DNA of 64,000 nt from Palaemon carinicauda (taxonomy: Eukaryota; Arthropoda; Malacostraca; Decapoda; Palaemonidae). The DNA lies in NCBI RefSeq assembly GCF_036898095.1, contig NC_090746.1, forward strand, positions 48,846,207 through 48,910,206. Reading direction: 5' to 3'. Below, piece by piece: positions 11,346 through 20,884 of the stretch. The first letter of the stretch is position 1. Each line of letters starts with the position of its first letter. The translations under genes and the position numbers were made by a program. A model generated the notes under the pieces. That model saw nothing but the letters and a program-made list of their open reading frames with translations, was not told the DNA's origin and did no database searches.

Positions 11346-11646
11346 CCCTTTTACCCCCAAAGGACGTACTGGTACGTTTCACAAAAGCCATCCCTTTACC
11401 CCCATGGACGTACCGGTACGTCCTTGCAAAAAAATGCTATAAAAATTTGTTTTTCATATTTTTTGATAATTTTTTGAGAAAATTCAGGCATTTTCCAAGA
11501 GAATGAGACCAACCTGACCTCTCTATGACAAAAATTAAGGTTGTTAGAGCAATTAAAAAAAAATATACTGCAAAATGTGCTGGGAAAAAAATAACCCCCT
11601 GGGGGTTAAGGGTTGGAAATTTCCAGATACCCCGGGGGTAAAAGGG
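11346..11646. mobile_element. piggyBac-type MITE
   Basis: 301-bp non-coding insert with perfect 13-bp terminal inverted repeats, CCCTTTTACCCCC and its complement at 11634-11646. It is flanked by TTAA at 11342-11345 and 11647-11650. TTAA target duplication plus CCCTTT-type ends is diagnostic of piggyBac mobilisation. The interior holds a subterminal repeat GGACGTACTGGTACG / GGACGTACCGGTACG (11362-11425) and an AT-rich centre. It separates the B1 ICR from the 3' UTR. Confidence 0.9.
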
Positions 11647-11650
11647 TTAA

Positions 11651-12143
11651 TAGGAGTGACTCACCCATTAGGAAGGATGGACATCCCAGCCAGTACTGGC
11701 TTTTTGGCTTTGCCCGGGGGCTCGTTATTTGAGTGTGTCAGCACCCAAAAATAAGGAGTCCCAGCACCTTGCTAGAACCTTGCTACTCAAGAACTGCGGC
11801 CTACGCAAGCTGTGTGTGAAGGTATAACGAAGTGTGACTCGTCCTAGGAAGTTGACCTGAAGTTCTTTAGATGGAAACTTTAGACTAGGACTCTCCCAAT
11901 ACCACCTCGTCAGGGTATGGGGACGTGACAGTATTAGCTTAATCCTAGGAACACAAGGAAACATGGTTTACCTGCAGTGGTTTGAGGTCAGCTATGCAGA
12001 GAACCCAGGATGGTGCTTTCCCCAAGAGAGGGGAAGATGAAGAAAAGAATAAGGGCCAGACAAACCTTTTCATTCATGCAGACTAAAACCGGGTAACAAT
12101 GCCCTCAACCTTCTGCAACTTGTCCAATAAGGAGCTTGAGGTT
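11651..12143 (-). other. B1 3' UTR
   Basis: Non-coding. Reverse complement of the 3' UTR seen in B2 (20885-21300), B3 (27455-27940) and B4 (46640-47140). Shared stretches are the CACCTCGTCAGGGTATGG block, the GTTTACCTGCAGTGG block and the CTTGCTAGAACCTTGC block. ORFs across it are incidental. Confidence 0.75.
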
Positions 12144-13305
12144 TTAAACCATCTGTTGTGCAGCCACCACAGGGCCGATAGAGAACGTATCGAGCCTCCT
12201 GTGGGTCACGTCTTGCAGGTAGCGGGCTGTGAAGGTTGTCTGACGCTTCCACACCCCAGCTTGAAGGACCTGTGTCACTGAAAAATTCTTTTTGAAGGCC
12301 AGAGACGTAGCTACGTCCCTGACATCCTGACATCATGTGCTCTAGGGTGACGTGACGGAGGAGGGTCTGGATTCAGGGACAGATGAATCACCCTACGAAT
12401 CCATGCCGAGATGGTGTTCTTGGTGACCCTCCTCTTAGTCCTCCCTGTGCTAACAAATAATGCTGGCACCTGAAGACAGACTGTAGCCGTTCTTTTAAGA
12501 TATAGCCTCAAACTCCTTACTGTGCATAGTAGGAGATGGTCTGGGTCATCTGGAAGGAGTCGAACCGAGGGTCCGCTACTCCCGGATTCTGAGTGTTAGC
12601 AATAAACTCAGGGACGAATCTGAATGTTAACCTCTCCCCATCCCCTTGAATGGGCGATGTCTTACGAGAGACCTTGAAGTTCACTAACACGCTTGGCCGA
12701 AGCCAAAGCTAGTAAAAACACCGTATTCCAAGTTAGGTGGCGGTCTGAAGCCTGGCGTAATGGTTCATAGGGAGGTCTCTTAAGAGACCTGAGAACTCGA
12801 ACCAAGTTCCATGGAGGAGGTCTCACTTCCGACTGAGGGCAGGTAAGTTCATAACTTCGTATGAGTAGGGAAAGTTCCAGCGAAGAAGAAATGTCCATTC
12901 CTTTTAGCCTGAAGGCTAGACTTAAGGCTGAGCAATAGCCTTTCACTGCCGAGACTGAAAGGCGCATTTCTTCCCGCAAATACACGAAGAACTCCACTAT
13001 TGTTGGAATACTTTAGTGGCATCGAGTGGAGAGAGACCCCTTCCACGACACCAACCACAGAAGACTTTCCACTTTGCCTGGTAGACAGCTGCGGATGACT
13101 TTCGCAGATGTCCAGACATCGTGATCGCAACTTGTTGCAAAAATCCTCTCTCATGGAGAAGATGCTGGATAGTCTCCAGGCGTGAAGTCGTAGCGAAGCT
13201 ATGGTTTTGTGGAAGATGTTGGCATGTGGTTGTCTGAGTAGATTGTGTTGTGGAGGGAGTTCTCCCGGTAGTTCCGTTAGGAGTTGCAGAAGGTCCGGAA
13301 ACCAT
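12144..13305 (-). pseudogene. B1 tyrosine recombinase, frameshifted
   Basis: It starts in the frame overlapping the end of RNase H. GHLRKSSAAVYQAKWKVFCGWCRG lies at about 13130-13040, with a frame break near 13000. Next come EFFVYLREEM, SVSAVKGYCSALSLA and SAKRVSEL (catalytic Arg, about 12690), with a break near 12660. Then come FVSTGRTKRRVTKNTISAWI and RAHDVR (HxxR box, about 12335), with another break before the segment with ARYLQD (candidate catalytic Tyr) and the end VVAAQQMV at 12144. Each break is a small indel relative to B2 or D1. Three breaks mean no active recombinase. Confidence 0.85.
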
Positions 13306-15080
13306 TCCGCGTTATGCCATAGCGGAGCTATGAGGGTCATCGAAAGATTGACCGATATTCTAGTCTTGTTGAGCACCCTCCTCATCAGACAGAACTGGGG
13401 AAAGGCGTAAACGTTGATGTTGTCCCACCGTTGTTGGAAGGCATCTTGCCAGAGCGTCTTGGGATCCGGGACTGGGGAGCAGTACAGCGGAAGCTTGAAG
13501 TTAAGCGCTGTTGCAAACAGATCCACTGTCGGGGAACCCCACAAAGTCAGGACTTTGTTGGCTACTAGATGATCCAAAGACCACTCGGTACTCACTATCT
13601 GAGACGCTCTGCTCATATTGTCGGCGAGCACATGCCTTTTGCCTGGAATGAAACGTGCCGATAGTGGAAGCGAGTGGACTTCGGTCCATCTCAGTATCTC
13701 TACTGCAAGCTGGGATAGCTGCTTTGAAAAGGTACCTCCTTGTTTGTTGATGTAAGCCACTACTGTGGTGTTGTCGCTCATCACCACCACAGAGTGACCC
13801 GCCAGGTATTGTTGGAACTGTTGAAGGGCCAAAAAGACAGCCTTCATCTCTAGAAGATTTATATGGAGGCACTTTTCTGATTCTGACCACAGGCCTGAGG
13901 TCGTGTGGTGCAGTACGTGGGCCCCCCACCCTTTCTTTGAGGCGTCCGAAAACAGCATCAAATCCGGGGGAAGGACGAGAAGATCCACTCCTTTTCGTAG
14001 GTTCTCGTCTTTCACCCACCACTGGAGGTCCGTCCGTTCCGCAGGTCCCATAGGGATCATGACGTCCGTGGAATTGTAGCATTGATTCCACCGGGACTTG
14101 AGTCGCCACTGGAGGGATCTCATCCTGAGGCGACCGTTGGGAACTAGACGAGCCAAAGATGACAAGTGACCGAGGAGACGTAACAACGATTGGGCTGGAA
14201 GTTCTTCTCGTCTGAGAAAAGGTCTTGCGACCTTCCTCAGCCTTGCTATCCTGTCGTCTGATGGGAAGGCTTTGTGGAGATTGATGTCTATAATCATGCC
14301 TAGGTATACCAGTTTTTGAGTGGGAAGCAGAGAGGACTTCTCGAGATTTACCATGATCCACAGATCCTGGCAAAGTCCCAGAAGTTTGTCCCGGTGTTGA
14401 AGAAGGGATGACACTGATTCTGCTAGGATCAGCCAGTCGTCCAGATAACGGAGGAGACGGATGCCGATCCTGTGTGCCCACGAAGATATTAGGGTGAACA
14501 CTCTGGTGAAAACCTGTGGTGCTGTGGAGAGACCGAAACACAGCACCTTGAACTGGTACTGCTTGTTGTCTAGGCTGAATCTTAAGTACTTCCTTGAAGA
14601 CGGATGGACTGGGATCTGGAAGTATGCTTCCTTCAGATCCAGTGTACACATGAAGTCTTGCGGTCTCACTGCTAGTCTGACCGTATCTGCGGTCTCCATG
14701 CTGAACGGAGTTTGTTTGACAAACTTGTTCAGAGCTTAGAGGTCGATGACTGGTCTCCAGCCTCCAGACGCCTTCTTTACAAGAAAGAGTCGACTGAAGA
14801 AGCCTGGGGACCCGTCGATGACCTCTTGGAGAGCGCCCTTCTTCAATAGGGTCTGGACTTTTGCCCGAAGGGCTTGCCCCCTTGCTGATCCCATGGCAAG
14901 GGAGCTCAACGACACTAGATTCGTCGTCAGGGGAGGTAGAGATGTTGTGAACGGGACGCGATATCCCTGACTGATTACAAAAATCGTCCAGGAATCGGCC
15001 CCGAGTTGCTGCCACCTGTCTGCGCAACTTTTTAGGCATCCCCTCACTGGTGGACATGCAGGGGGACTGCCAATCCTAGC
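12849..15080 (-). pseudogene. B1 reverse transcriptase / RNase H, one stop
   Basis: Best preserved RT in the window. It opens in the gag overlap (CADRWQQLGADSW), then GWRPVIDL, a TAA at 14736-14738 (TCA in B2), then one open frame 14733-12849. That frame holds CTLDLKEAYFQIPVHPS, FGLSTAPQVFTR, YLDDWLILAE (about 14425), the thumb LVYLGMIIDINLHKAFPSDDR, and RNase H with LFSDASKKGWG (about 13960), the Glu in INLLEMKAVFLAL, MSDNTTVVAY (Asp, about 13770) and HVLADNMSR (about 13625). C-terminal VDLFATALNFKLPLYCSP and TLIAPLWHNAEWFPDLL follow; the frame then overruns YR. A single point change separates it from an open frame. It is related to Ty3/gypsy-type RT, as in all DIRS elements. Confidence 0.9.
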
Positions 15081-17054
15081 ATTTGCGGCCTCGGCTGCTC
15101 TCTCTAGGATTTTTACCTCCCCTGGAGGACTTTTTGCCTTTTTTGTCCTTGACAGGAAAGGGCTTAGACACCACTGTCTTCACTGCTGTTGTCGGTTTCG
15201 TGGTCTTGGTAGGACAGGACTGCTGAGGTGCTGGAGGCTTATAGGGCTTGGATGTCAAAGCCCTATGCAGGAGGGAGTCTTGGTGGGACTTCCTCCACTT
15301 CTCAGCAGCCTGTTCCACATCTTTAGGCTCAAACAGGTTCATTCCTTCCAAGGAAGAATGCCTGAGCCTATTTATCTCGGTGCTAGGGACCTTCTGATGG
15401 AACCTCTCAGCCACCGCATCCCGACGTTTCAGGATGGTGTTCGCCCACAAGTTCAAAACTTGGTGGGCCAGAAACTCGATCGTGCGAGTGCCTGAGAGGA
15501 GGAACGTCTCCATAGCTTTCCTGGTACGTTCTTTGGAGAAATCCTCAGAGCGTATCAGGATACCTAAGGTCCCTAACCAGATATCCAGCCACGAAGTGGC
15601 TTGCATAGCACACTTCGCAACCTTCTCCTGGTTAAGGATCTCGGTTGCCGAGAATGAGACCTGCCGGTTGGAGAGTCTCTCAAGAGGGACTCCCCCCTGG
15701 TAAGCTCTTCCAAAGAATGGTGGAGAGGAAAAGCTAAACAAGGCTCCTCCAAGATCTCAAAGTACCTGCTCTGTTGTACGCGAGGAGGTGGGAGAAGCTT
15801 GTTGCCGGCACTGGAACAGTTGGAGGAGGCTAACTCAGAGAGCTGAACAGAGATCTTGTCCCTGGTACTCTTAACCCCCTGAGACCAGGGTAGAGCAGCA
15901 CTGGCCTTAGAAGGTTTTTGAGTGCCAAATACGCGGTCTAAGACCGTGTCTTTGCCCTCTCGAGGAGGGATCTCTGGGTCAGCAAACCCATTGAGAGCCC
16001 TCATAAGAGTCAGAACTTGCCAAAATGCATGCTCTGACTCTTGTAGTTCTCCTCCGGATGTCGGACTTGCAGCGAAGTCTCCTGTCCCCAAAGGCTCTTC
16101 TTGGGGAGAATCGCGGACGTTCTCTGAGTGACTAGCTGGCTCTGTCCTAAGTCTCGTCGAGGATTTTGGCACTGTCTTTGAGTCCTTCGACTCCTTCCTG
16201 GGAAGGATGTAGGACTCTAACATAGATGGAGGCAAGTTCTTCTCCGCCCCTACCCGGGAAGACTTTTCAAGGCGAGGTGGGGTTTCCCTCATTGGTGCGA
16301 TGGGGGAATGTCTCACCTCACGTGACCCCCCTGAAGACGGGAAATCCTCGTCCGACAGGGAGGGAGAAAAAGTCTCGGGGTGGGGGGGGGAGTGAACTTG
16401 CCTCGAAGGCTTACGAGGAGACAGCTTAGCTTTCGGAGAAGTCACCGCGTCCGAAACTCCTCTTTTTCTCTTCAGAGGGGTAGACGCAACCAGGGATCTG
16501 TGGCCTAAGTCAGAGAGAACAGGCTTGAAACCTTGTGTAACCACTCTGATTAGTGCCCCGGACCATGGCTGTTGACTGACAGCAGCGCTGTCAGACACTT
16601 CCTCTGGAGGGACAGGGATCGACAGATCCCTGGGAGGAGTTGCCATAGGGGGGTTCGCCTGGAAAGAAGAAGAAGGGTTCCTGGACCTTTCTGGATGCTC
16701 CCTTCCACCGCAGTGCGCGCTGTTCTGCGCTTGCGGGGAGGGGAGTGCGGCGATGGCGACCTTGCCGTGGGTTGTCCTGCAGCCTCGTGCATGGGAGGGT
16801 ATTGACGCTCGTGCGATAGGGAATACCTGGGGTCGCGCGCATGAGACTGATGGCTCGCGCACGGGGGACTGCTGATGCGCATGCGTGCGCGGGCGATTGC
16901 GAGGGCGATTGCGAGGGCGATTGCGAGGGCGCGCAGGCGAGTGATGGGGTGTAGGAGCGTGCGCGGGAGACTGTGGGCTTACAGGAGAGTGCGCAGGAGG
17001 CTGGTTGCGCACGCGGGTGAATGTTCGCGCGTGCAGGATCAGGATGTTGGACAC
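15076..17054 (-). pseudogene. B1 gag, C-terminal part
   Basis: Two overlapping frames. 17054-15573 begins with an Arg/Pro/His-rich repeat (RPRNRPRNRPRN), a Ser/Pro-rich disordered part (KRKRGVSDAVTSPKAKLSPRK), then a conserved core: AFWQVLTLMRALNGF, DRVFGTQKPSKASAALPWSQG. Near 15740 the frame moves to 15741-15076: ILNQEKVAKCAMQATSWLD, ETFLLSGTRTIEFLAHQVLNLWANTILKRRD, then a Lys/Gly-rich tail (KGKKSSRGGKNPRESSRGRK). The same core occurs in D1 (51011-51852) and, decayed, in E (61860-62380). It is the likely capsid-forming domain of this gag lineage. That role is inferred from position and conservation. Confidence 0.75.
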
Positions 17055-17590
17055 GTAGGCGTGCGGACGAGAGTTCGCACGCCCCAGATGCTGTAGGGCG
17101 CGCGCGCGCAGGAAAGATATCCCTGTGTGCGTGGGCGCGCGTCAGTATGGCGGCGCATAACTGTAGGAGAGGATGGGCACGCGCGCGATGGCGAGGGATG
17201 GTACGCTGGAGACAGCAGGCGGCGCTTTGGCGAGCGCTGGTGTGTATGCAAAGTCTTTGACTTCCCTACAGCTCCCAGATCCGAAGATCGTGGGCGCGCA
17301 GGAGAGATGGATGCGCGTGGGCGCTGGCGCGCGGGAGAGCGCTGGCGCGCGGGAGAGCGCTGGCGCGCGGGAGATCACTGACGCGTGGGAGAGCGCTGGC
17401 GCGTTGGTGAGCGCTGACGCGTAAGAGAGCGCTGGCGTGCAGGGGGTTGGTGGCACGCAGGAGGTTGATGGCGCGCAGGTGAGCGCTGGCGCGCAAGTGA
17501 GCGCTGGCGCGATACCTCAAGCAAAGCCTTGCGCACAGGAGAACGTTGGCGCGCATGTCCATCAGGGCGCGTAAGGGACGTATGCGCGCG
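16860..17590 (-). repeat. CpG-rich gag minisatellite, copy 1
   Basis: Arrays of 18-bp GAGAGCGCTGGCGCGCGG and looser GCGCAGGTGAGCGCTGGC words, extremely CpG-rich. On the minus strand they encode Arg/Ala/Ser/Pro strings such as ASALPRASALPR and, further on, the RPRN repeats. The array forms the disordered middle of gag. Since 18 is divisible by three, expansion keeps the frame. Confidence 0.85.
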
Positions 17591-17675
17591 ATGGCGCGTA
17601 CCCCCTTGTTGCCCCGTAATATGGATCGATGCCTGACGAGCATGTTAGTCAGGTTTTGTGGGCGCGTAAAGCGCA

Positions 17676-18197
17676 TCAGCTTCCAGGTCGGCGTGCCCTT
17701 TGAAAGGACGACCTTCCACCGAAGGGGATCGCGAACGATCTGCTGAGAGGTCCAGGAACAGTCGGTGAATGCTGACGAGGCTCCTCTGCGGCAGACTGCA
17801 ACGACGATGACGAATCAAAGAGGTGCCTCCTCACTGCTTTAAAAGGTGAAGGAAAGCCTCTCTGGCGAATAGGAAGGCGAGCCTTGGGACGGATGTGCCC
17901 TCTGGGGGCCGTTGGAGAGACTGTTGGACTTAGTTTCTCCCTCGTAGGTTGAGCAGGAATGGGAGAAACTAAGCCTTCAGCTACTGCGGGATGTGAAGAG
18001 GCAGAGGTATTAGGAGATACCGCATTGGATACCTCTGACACCACAACGTCGACAATTGACAGAGGATCAACCTCTGCCAAAGTCGGCGATTGCTTGACAG
18101 TGGCACCCAATCGGATGATGTCAAGTAGAGCTTCCTTGGAGGGCGAACCCTCGAGCCCCAAGGAAGACCAAAGCTGAAATAAATTAGTTAGTGACAC
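17676..18197 (-). pseudogene. B1 gag, N-terminal helical block (duplicate)
   Basis: 173-codon frame starting SLTNLFQLWSSLGLEGSPSKEALLDIIRLG, an amphipathic helical block. It is followed by a Ser/Pro/Arg-rich tail leading into the minisatellite. D1 has the counterpart FSLSDLLQVCLSLGISGPPSEEELLCLLQ at 48790-48880. This copy is identical over its length to 19645-20166 and arose by the tandem duplication. It is therefore separated from the Cys-rich gag start and is unlikely to be translated as a proper gag. Confidence 0.7.
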
Positions 18198-18231
18198 ATC
18201 CTCCCCCGGGGGGAGAGGTGGAGCTGCCTTG

Positions 18232-18969
18232 CTAAGGGAGGCAACGCCATCTCTCGAACCCCGAGTTTGGAAAAAGTCTCGGGGTGGGGGGGGAGTGAAC
18301 TTGCCTCGAAGGCTTACGAGGAGACAGCTTAGCTTTCGGAGAAGTCACCGCGTCCGAAACTCCTCTTTTTCTCTTCAGAGGGGTAGACGCAACCAGGGAT
18401 CTGTGGCCTAAGTCAGAGAGAACAGGCTTGAAACCTTGTGTAACCACTCTGATTAGTGCCCCGGACCATGGCTGTTGACTGACAGCAGCGCTGTCAGACA
18501 CTTCCTCTGGAGGGACAGGGATCGACAGATCCCTGGGAGGAGTTGCCATAGGGGGGTTCGCCTGGAAAGAAGAAGAAGGGTTCCTGGACCTTTCTGGATG
18601 CTCCCTTCCACCGCAGTGCGCGCTGTTCTGCGCTTGCGGGGAGGGGAGTGCGGCGATGGCGACCTTGCCGTGGGTTGTCCTGCAGCCTCGTGCATTGGAG
18701 GGTATTGACGCTCGTGCGATAGGGAATACCTGGGGTCGCGCGCATGAGACTGATGGCTCGCGCACGGGGGACTGCTGATGCGCATGCGTGCGCGGGCGAT
18801 TGCGAGGGCGATTGCGAGGGCGATTGCGAGGGCGATTGCGAGGGCGCGCAGGCGAGTGATGGGGTGTAGGAGCGTGCGCGGGAGACTGTGGGCTTACAGG
18901 AGAGTGCGCAGGAGGCTGGTTGCGCACGCGGGTGAATGTTCGCGCGTGCAGGATCAGGATGTTGGACAC
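18232..18969 (-). pseudogene. B1 gag, Arg/Pro-rich middle (duplicate)
   Basis: 245-codon frame repeating the first part of the 17054-15573 gag frame: RPRNRPRN repeats (four units versus three), then ASIPS, PERSRNPSSSFQANPP and KRKRGVSDAVTSPKAKLSPRK. It runs into the duplication junction near 18274 and ends with unrelated residues. It lacks the FWQVLTLMRA core, so it is a product of the duplication rather than a separate gene. Confidence 0.7.
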
Positions 18970-19560
18970 GTAGGCGTGCGGACGAGAGTTCGCACGCCCC
19001 AGATGCTGTAGGGCGCGCGCGCGTAGGAAAGATATCCCTGTGTGCGTGGGCGCGCGTCAGTATGGCGGCGCATAACTGTAGGAGAGGATGGGCACGCGCG
19101 CGATGGCGAGGGATGGTACGCTGGAGACAGCAGGCGGCGCTTTGGCGAGCGCTGGTGTGTATGCAAAGTCTTTGACTTCCCTACAGCTCCCAGATCCGAA
19201 GATCGTGGGCGCGCAGGAGAGATGGATGCGCGTGGGCGCTGGCGCGCGGGAGAGCGCTGGCGCGCGGGAGAGCGCTGGCGCGCGGGAGAGCGCTGGCGCG
19301 CGGGAGAGCGCTGGCGCGCGGGAGAGCGCTGGCGCGCGGGAGATCACTGACGCGTGGGAGAGCGCTGGCGCGTTGGTGAGCGCTGACGCGTAAGAGAGCG
19401 CTGGCGTGCAGGGGGTTGGTGGCACGCAGGAGGTTGATGGCGCGCAGGTGAGCGCTGGCGCGCAAGTGAGCGCTGGCGCGATACCTCAAGCAAAGCCTTG
19501 CGCACAGGAGAACGTTGGCGCGCATGTCCATCAGGGCGCGTAAGGGACGTATGCGCGCGA
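18770..19560 (-). repeat. CpG-rich gag minisatellite, copy 2
   Basis: Same array in the second duplication copy, with six full 18-bp units at 19238-19345. Longest short-unit array in the window. Unit count differs from copy 1 while the flanks are nearly identical, showing change after the duplication. Confidence 0.85.
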
Positions 19561-19644
19561 TGGCGCGTACCCCCTTGTTGCCCCGTAATATGGATCGATG
19601 CCTGACGAGCATGTTAGTCAGGTTTTGTGGGCGCGTAAAGCGCA

Positions 19645-20166
19645 TCAGCTTCCAGGTCGGCGTGCCCTTTGAAAGGACGACCTTCCACCGAAGGGGATCG
19701 CGAACGATCTGCTGAGAGGTCCAGGAACAGTCGGTGAATGCTGACGAGGCTCCTCTGCGGCAGACTGCAACGACGATGACGAATCAAAGAGGTGCCTCCT
19801 CACTGCTTTAAAAGGTGAAGGAAAGCCTCTCTGGCGAATAGGAAGGCGAGCCTTGGGACGGATGTGCCCTCTGGGGGCCGTTGGAGAGACTGTTGGACTT
19901 AGTTTCTCCCTCGTAGGTTGAGCAGGAATGGGAGAAACTAAGCCTTCAGCTACTGCGGGATGTGAAGAGGCAGAGGTATTAGGAGATACCGCATTGGATA
20001 CCTCTGACACCACAACGTCGACAATTGACAGAGGATCAACCTCTGCCAAAGTCGGCGATTGCTTGACAGTGGCACCCAATCGGATGATGTCAAGTAGAGC
20101 TTCCTTGGAGGGCGAACCCTCGAGCCCCAAGGAAGACCAAAGCTGAAATAAATTAGTTAGTGACAC
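19645..20166 (-). pseudogene. B1 gag, N-terminal helical block (original)
   Basis: Same 173-codon frame as 17676-18197, in its original place downstream of the Cys-rich start (20595-20290). A short frame change separates the two (about 20235-20170, SRDGVASLSKAAPPLPPGED). The helical block probably helps gag self-association; this is inferred from its amphipathic pattern only. The minisatellite follows directly. Confidence 0.7.
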
Positions 20167-20289
20167 ATCCTCCCCCGGGGGGAGAGGTGGAGCTGCCTTG
20201 CTAAGGGAGGCAACGCCATCTCTCGAACCCCGAGTTTGGAAAACGGAACCACGGTCTACGCTACCACTCGACGGTCTCTCGAAAGAGAC

Positions 20290-20595
20290 CTATCGAGTGG
20301 GAGCTTCGGAGGAGGTTTGGGCAACGGAAGAAGAGTCCTTGGGATTTTCTCCTTTCAAAGAAACCTTCGGAGATATATCCCGCCTGGACTTCTTCTTACG
20401 TCGCCGAGAAAACCTCTCCCACTGGGAGGTAGACCACTCCCTACACTCACCACACTTCTTATTACTATCACACCGTTGGCCTCTACAGTAAGGGCAAAGG
20501 GTGTGAGGGTCTGTCTCGACCGCTGACATGAATGTTCCACAGGGGCGGTCGGGTAATCCAAGACAGGTGCGCATAATCGCAGAGGCCAACTTCAC
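20290..20595 (-). CDS. B1 gag start: Cys-rich ECREWS domain
   Basis: 101-codon frame. The internal Met (MRTCLGLP, about 20574) is the better start because it is shared with B3 (MRTCPGLP). Residues CPYCRGQRCDSNKKCGEC give the spacing C-x2-C-x4-C-x5-C-x2-C, followed by REWSTSQWERF and a basic run RRRKKKSRR. Copies of this domain occur in B3 (four times), D1, D2 and E. I know no named family with this exact signature. A small zinc-binding or RNA-binding gag head is a reasonable guess. The frame stops at 20290 before the next gag block, so the full gag needs a frame change here. Confidence 0.75.
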   Translation of the reverse strand: MKLASAIMRTCLGLPDRPCGTFMSAVETDPHTLCPYCRGQRCDSNKKCGECREWSTSQWERFSRRRKKKSRRDISPKVSLKGENPKDSSSVAQTSSEAPTR

Positions 20596-20599
20596 ACAA

Positions 20600-20884
20600 A
20601 CCGGTCAAAGAAAAAGCAAAAAAGCATTAATGGCTGCCAAGAGAGAGGCGAGGATGAGAGAGGACACGTCCGTCTACCATCCGAGCCGAGAGCAAAGTGA
20701 GCTCAAGCACAGGTGTGTGTGAGGGGGGGGGGGGGGGCGGGTAGCAAGCTACCCTCCCCTACCCCCGCTAACTAGCGATGAGGTAGTAAACCCTCGTTAA
20801 AATTCTAATGGCTTGTCATTTCAGCTACGCCGAAAGTAATACCCCTATTAAATAGCGTGGTTTGTATGTCAGTTACGGAACAAA
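20600..20884 (-). repeat. B1 5' ITR and leader
   Basis: Outer end TTTGTTCCGTAACTGACATA (complement of 20865-20884), core with TACTTTCGGCGTAGCTG and the CGCTAGTTAGCGGGGG hairpin, a run of G/C near 20722-20737, then the leader. Just before gag is a pyrimidine tract (GCTTTTTCTTTGACC at about 20610). The homologous site in B3 and D reads CTTTTTCTTTCAG/TTTTCAG, so B1 has lost the CAG. Confidence 0.8.

Larger units (their letters stand above)
16370..18274 (-). repeat. Tandem duplication in B1 gag, copy 1
   Basis: About 1.90 kb repeated almost identically at 18275-20243. Both copies start AGTCTCGGGGTGGGGG and end CCCCGAGTTTGGAAAA, with an AAAA microhomology at the junction. Copy 1 carries three GCGCTGGCGCGCGGGAGA units (17325-17380) and three GCGATTGCGAGG units (16896-16930). 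Outside the short repeats I see only a few single-base differences, so the duplication is recent or an assembly duplication. Confidence 0.9.
18275..20243 (-). repeat. Tandem duplication in B1 gag, copy 2
   Basis: Second copy of the 1.9-kb unit, about 67 bp longer than copy 1. It has six rather than three 18-bp GCGCTGGCGCGCGGGAGA units (19238-19345) and one extra 12-bp GCGATTGCGAGG unit (18797-18845). After 20243 the text departs into the authentic upstream gag (ACGGAACCACGGTCTACGC), so copy 2 holds the original upstream junction and copy 1 the original downstream junction. Confidence 0.9.
11006..20884 (-). mobile_element. DIRS-like retrotransposon B1 (complete ends)
   Basis: Minus-strand element of about 9.9 kb. 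Its 5' end is TTTGTTCCGTAAC (complement at 20872-20884) and its 3' end is AATTTGTCA (complement from 11006). The ICR at 11251-11345 contains the complements of both ends joined around AAA, which independently gives these boundaries. Order from the right: 5' ITR, Cys-rich gag start, two gag copies from a 1.9-kb duplication, RT-RNase H, YR, 3' UTR, piggyBac-type MITE, ICR, 3' ITR. It is inserted in the 3' UTR of B2 with no target duplication beyond the shared AAA, as expected for YR integration. Confidence 0.88.

Noticed and set aside
16572..19393. Plus-strand RWRAGE and ARESAG repeat ORFs
   Set aside because: Reverse readings of the CpG minisatellite in B1 gag; periodic repeats lacking stops in several frames.
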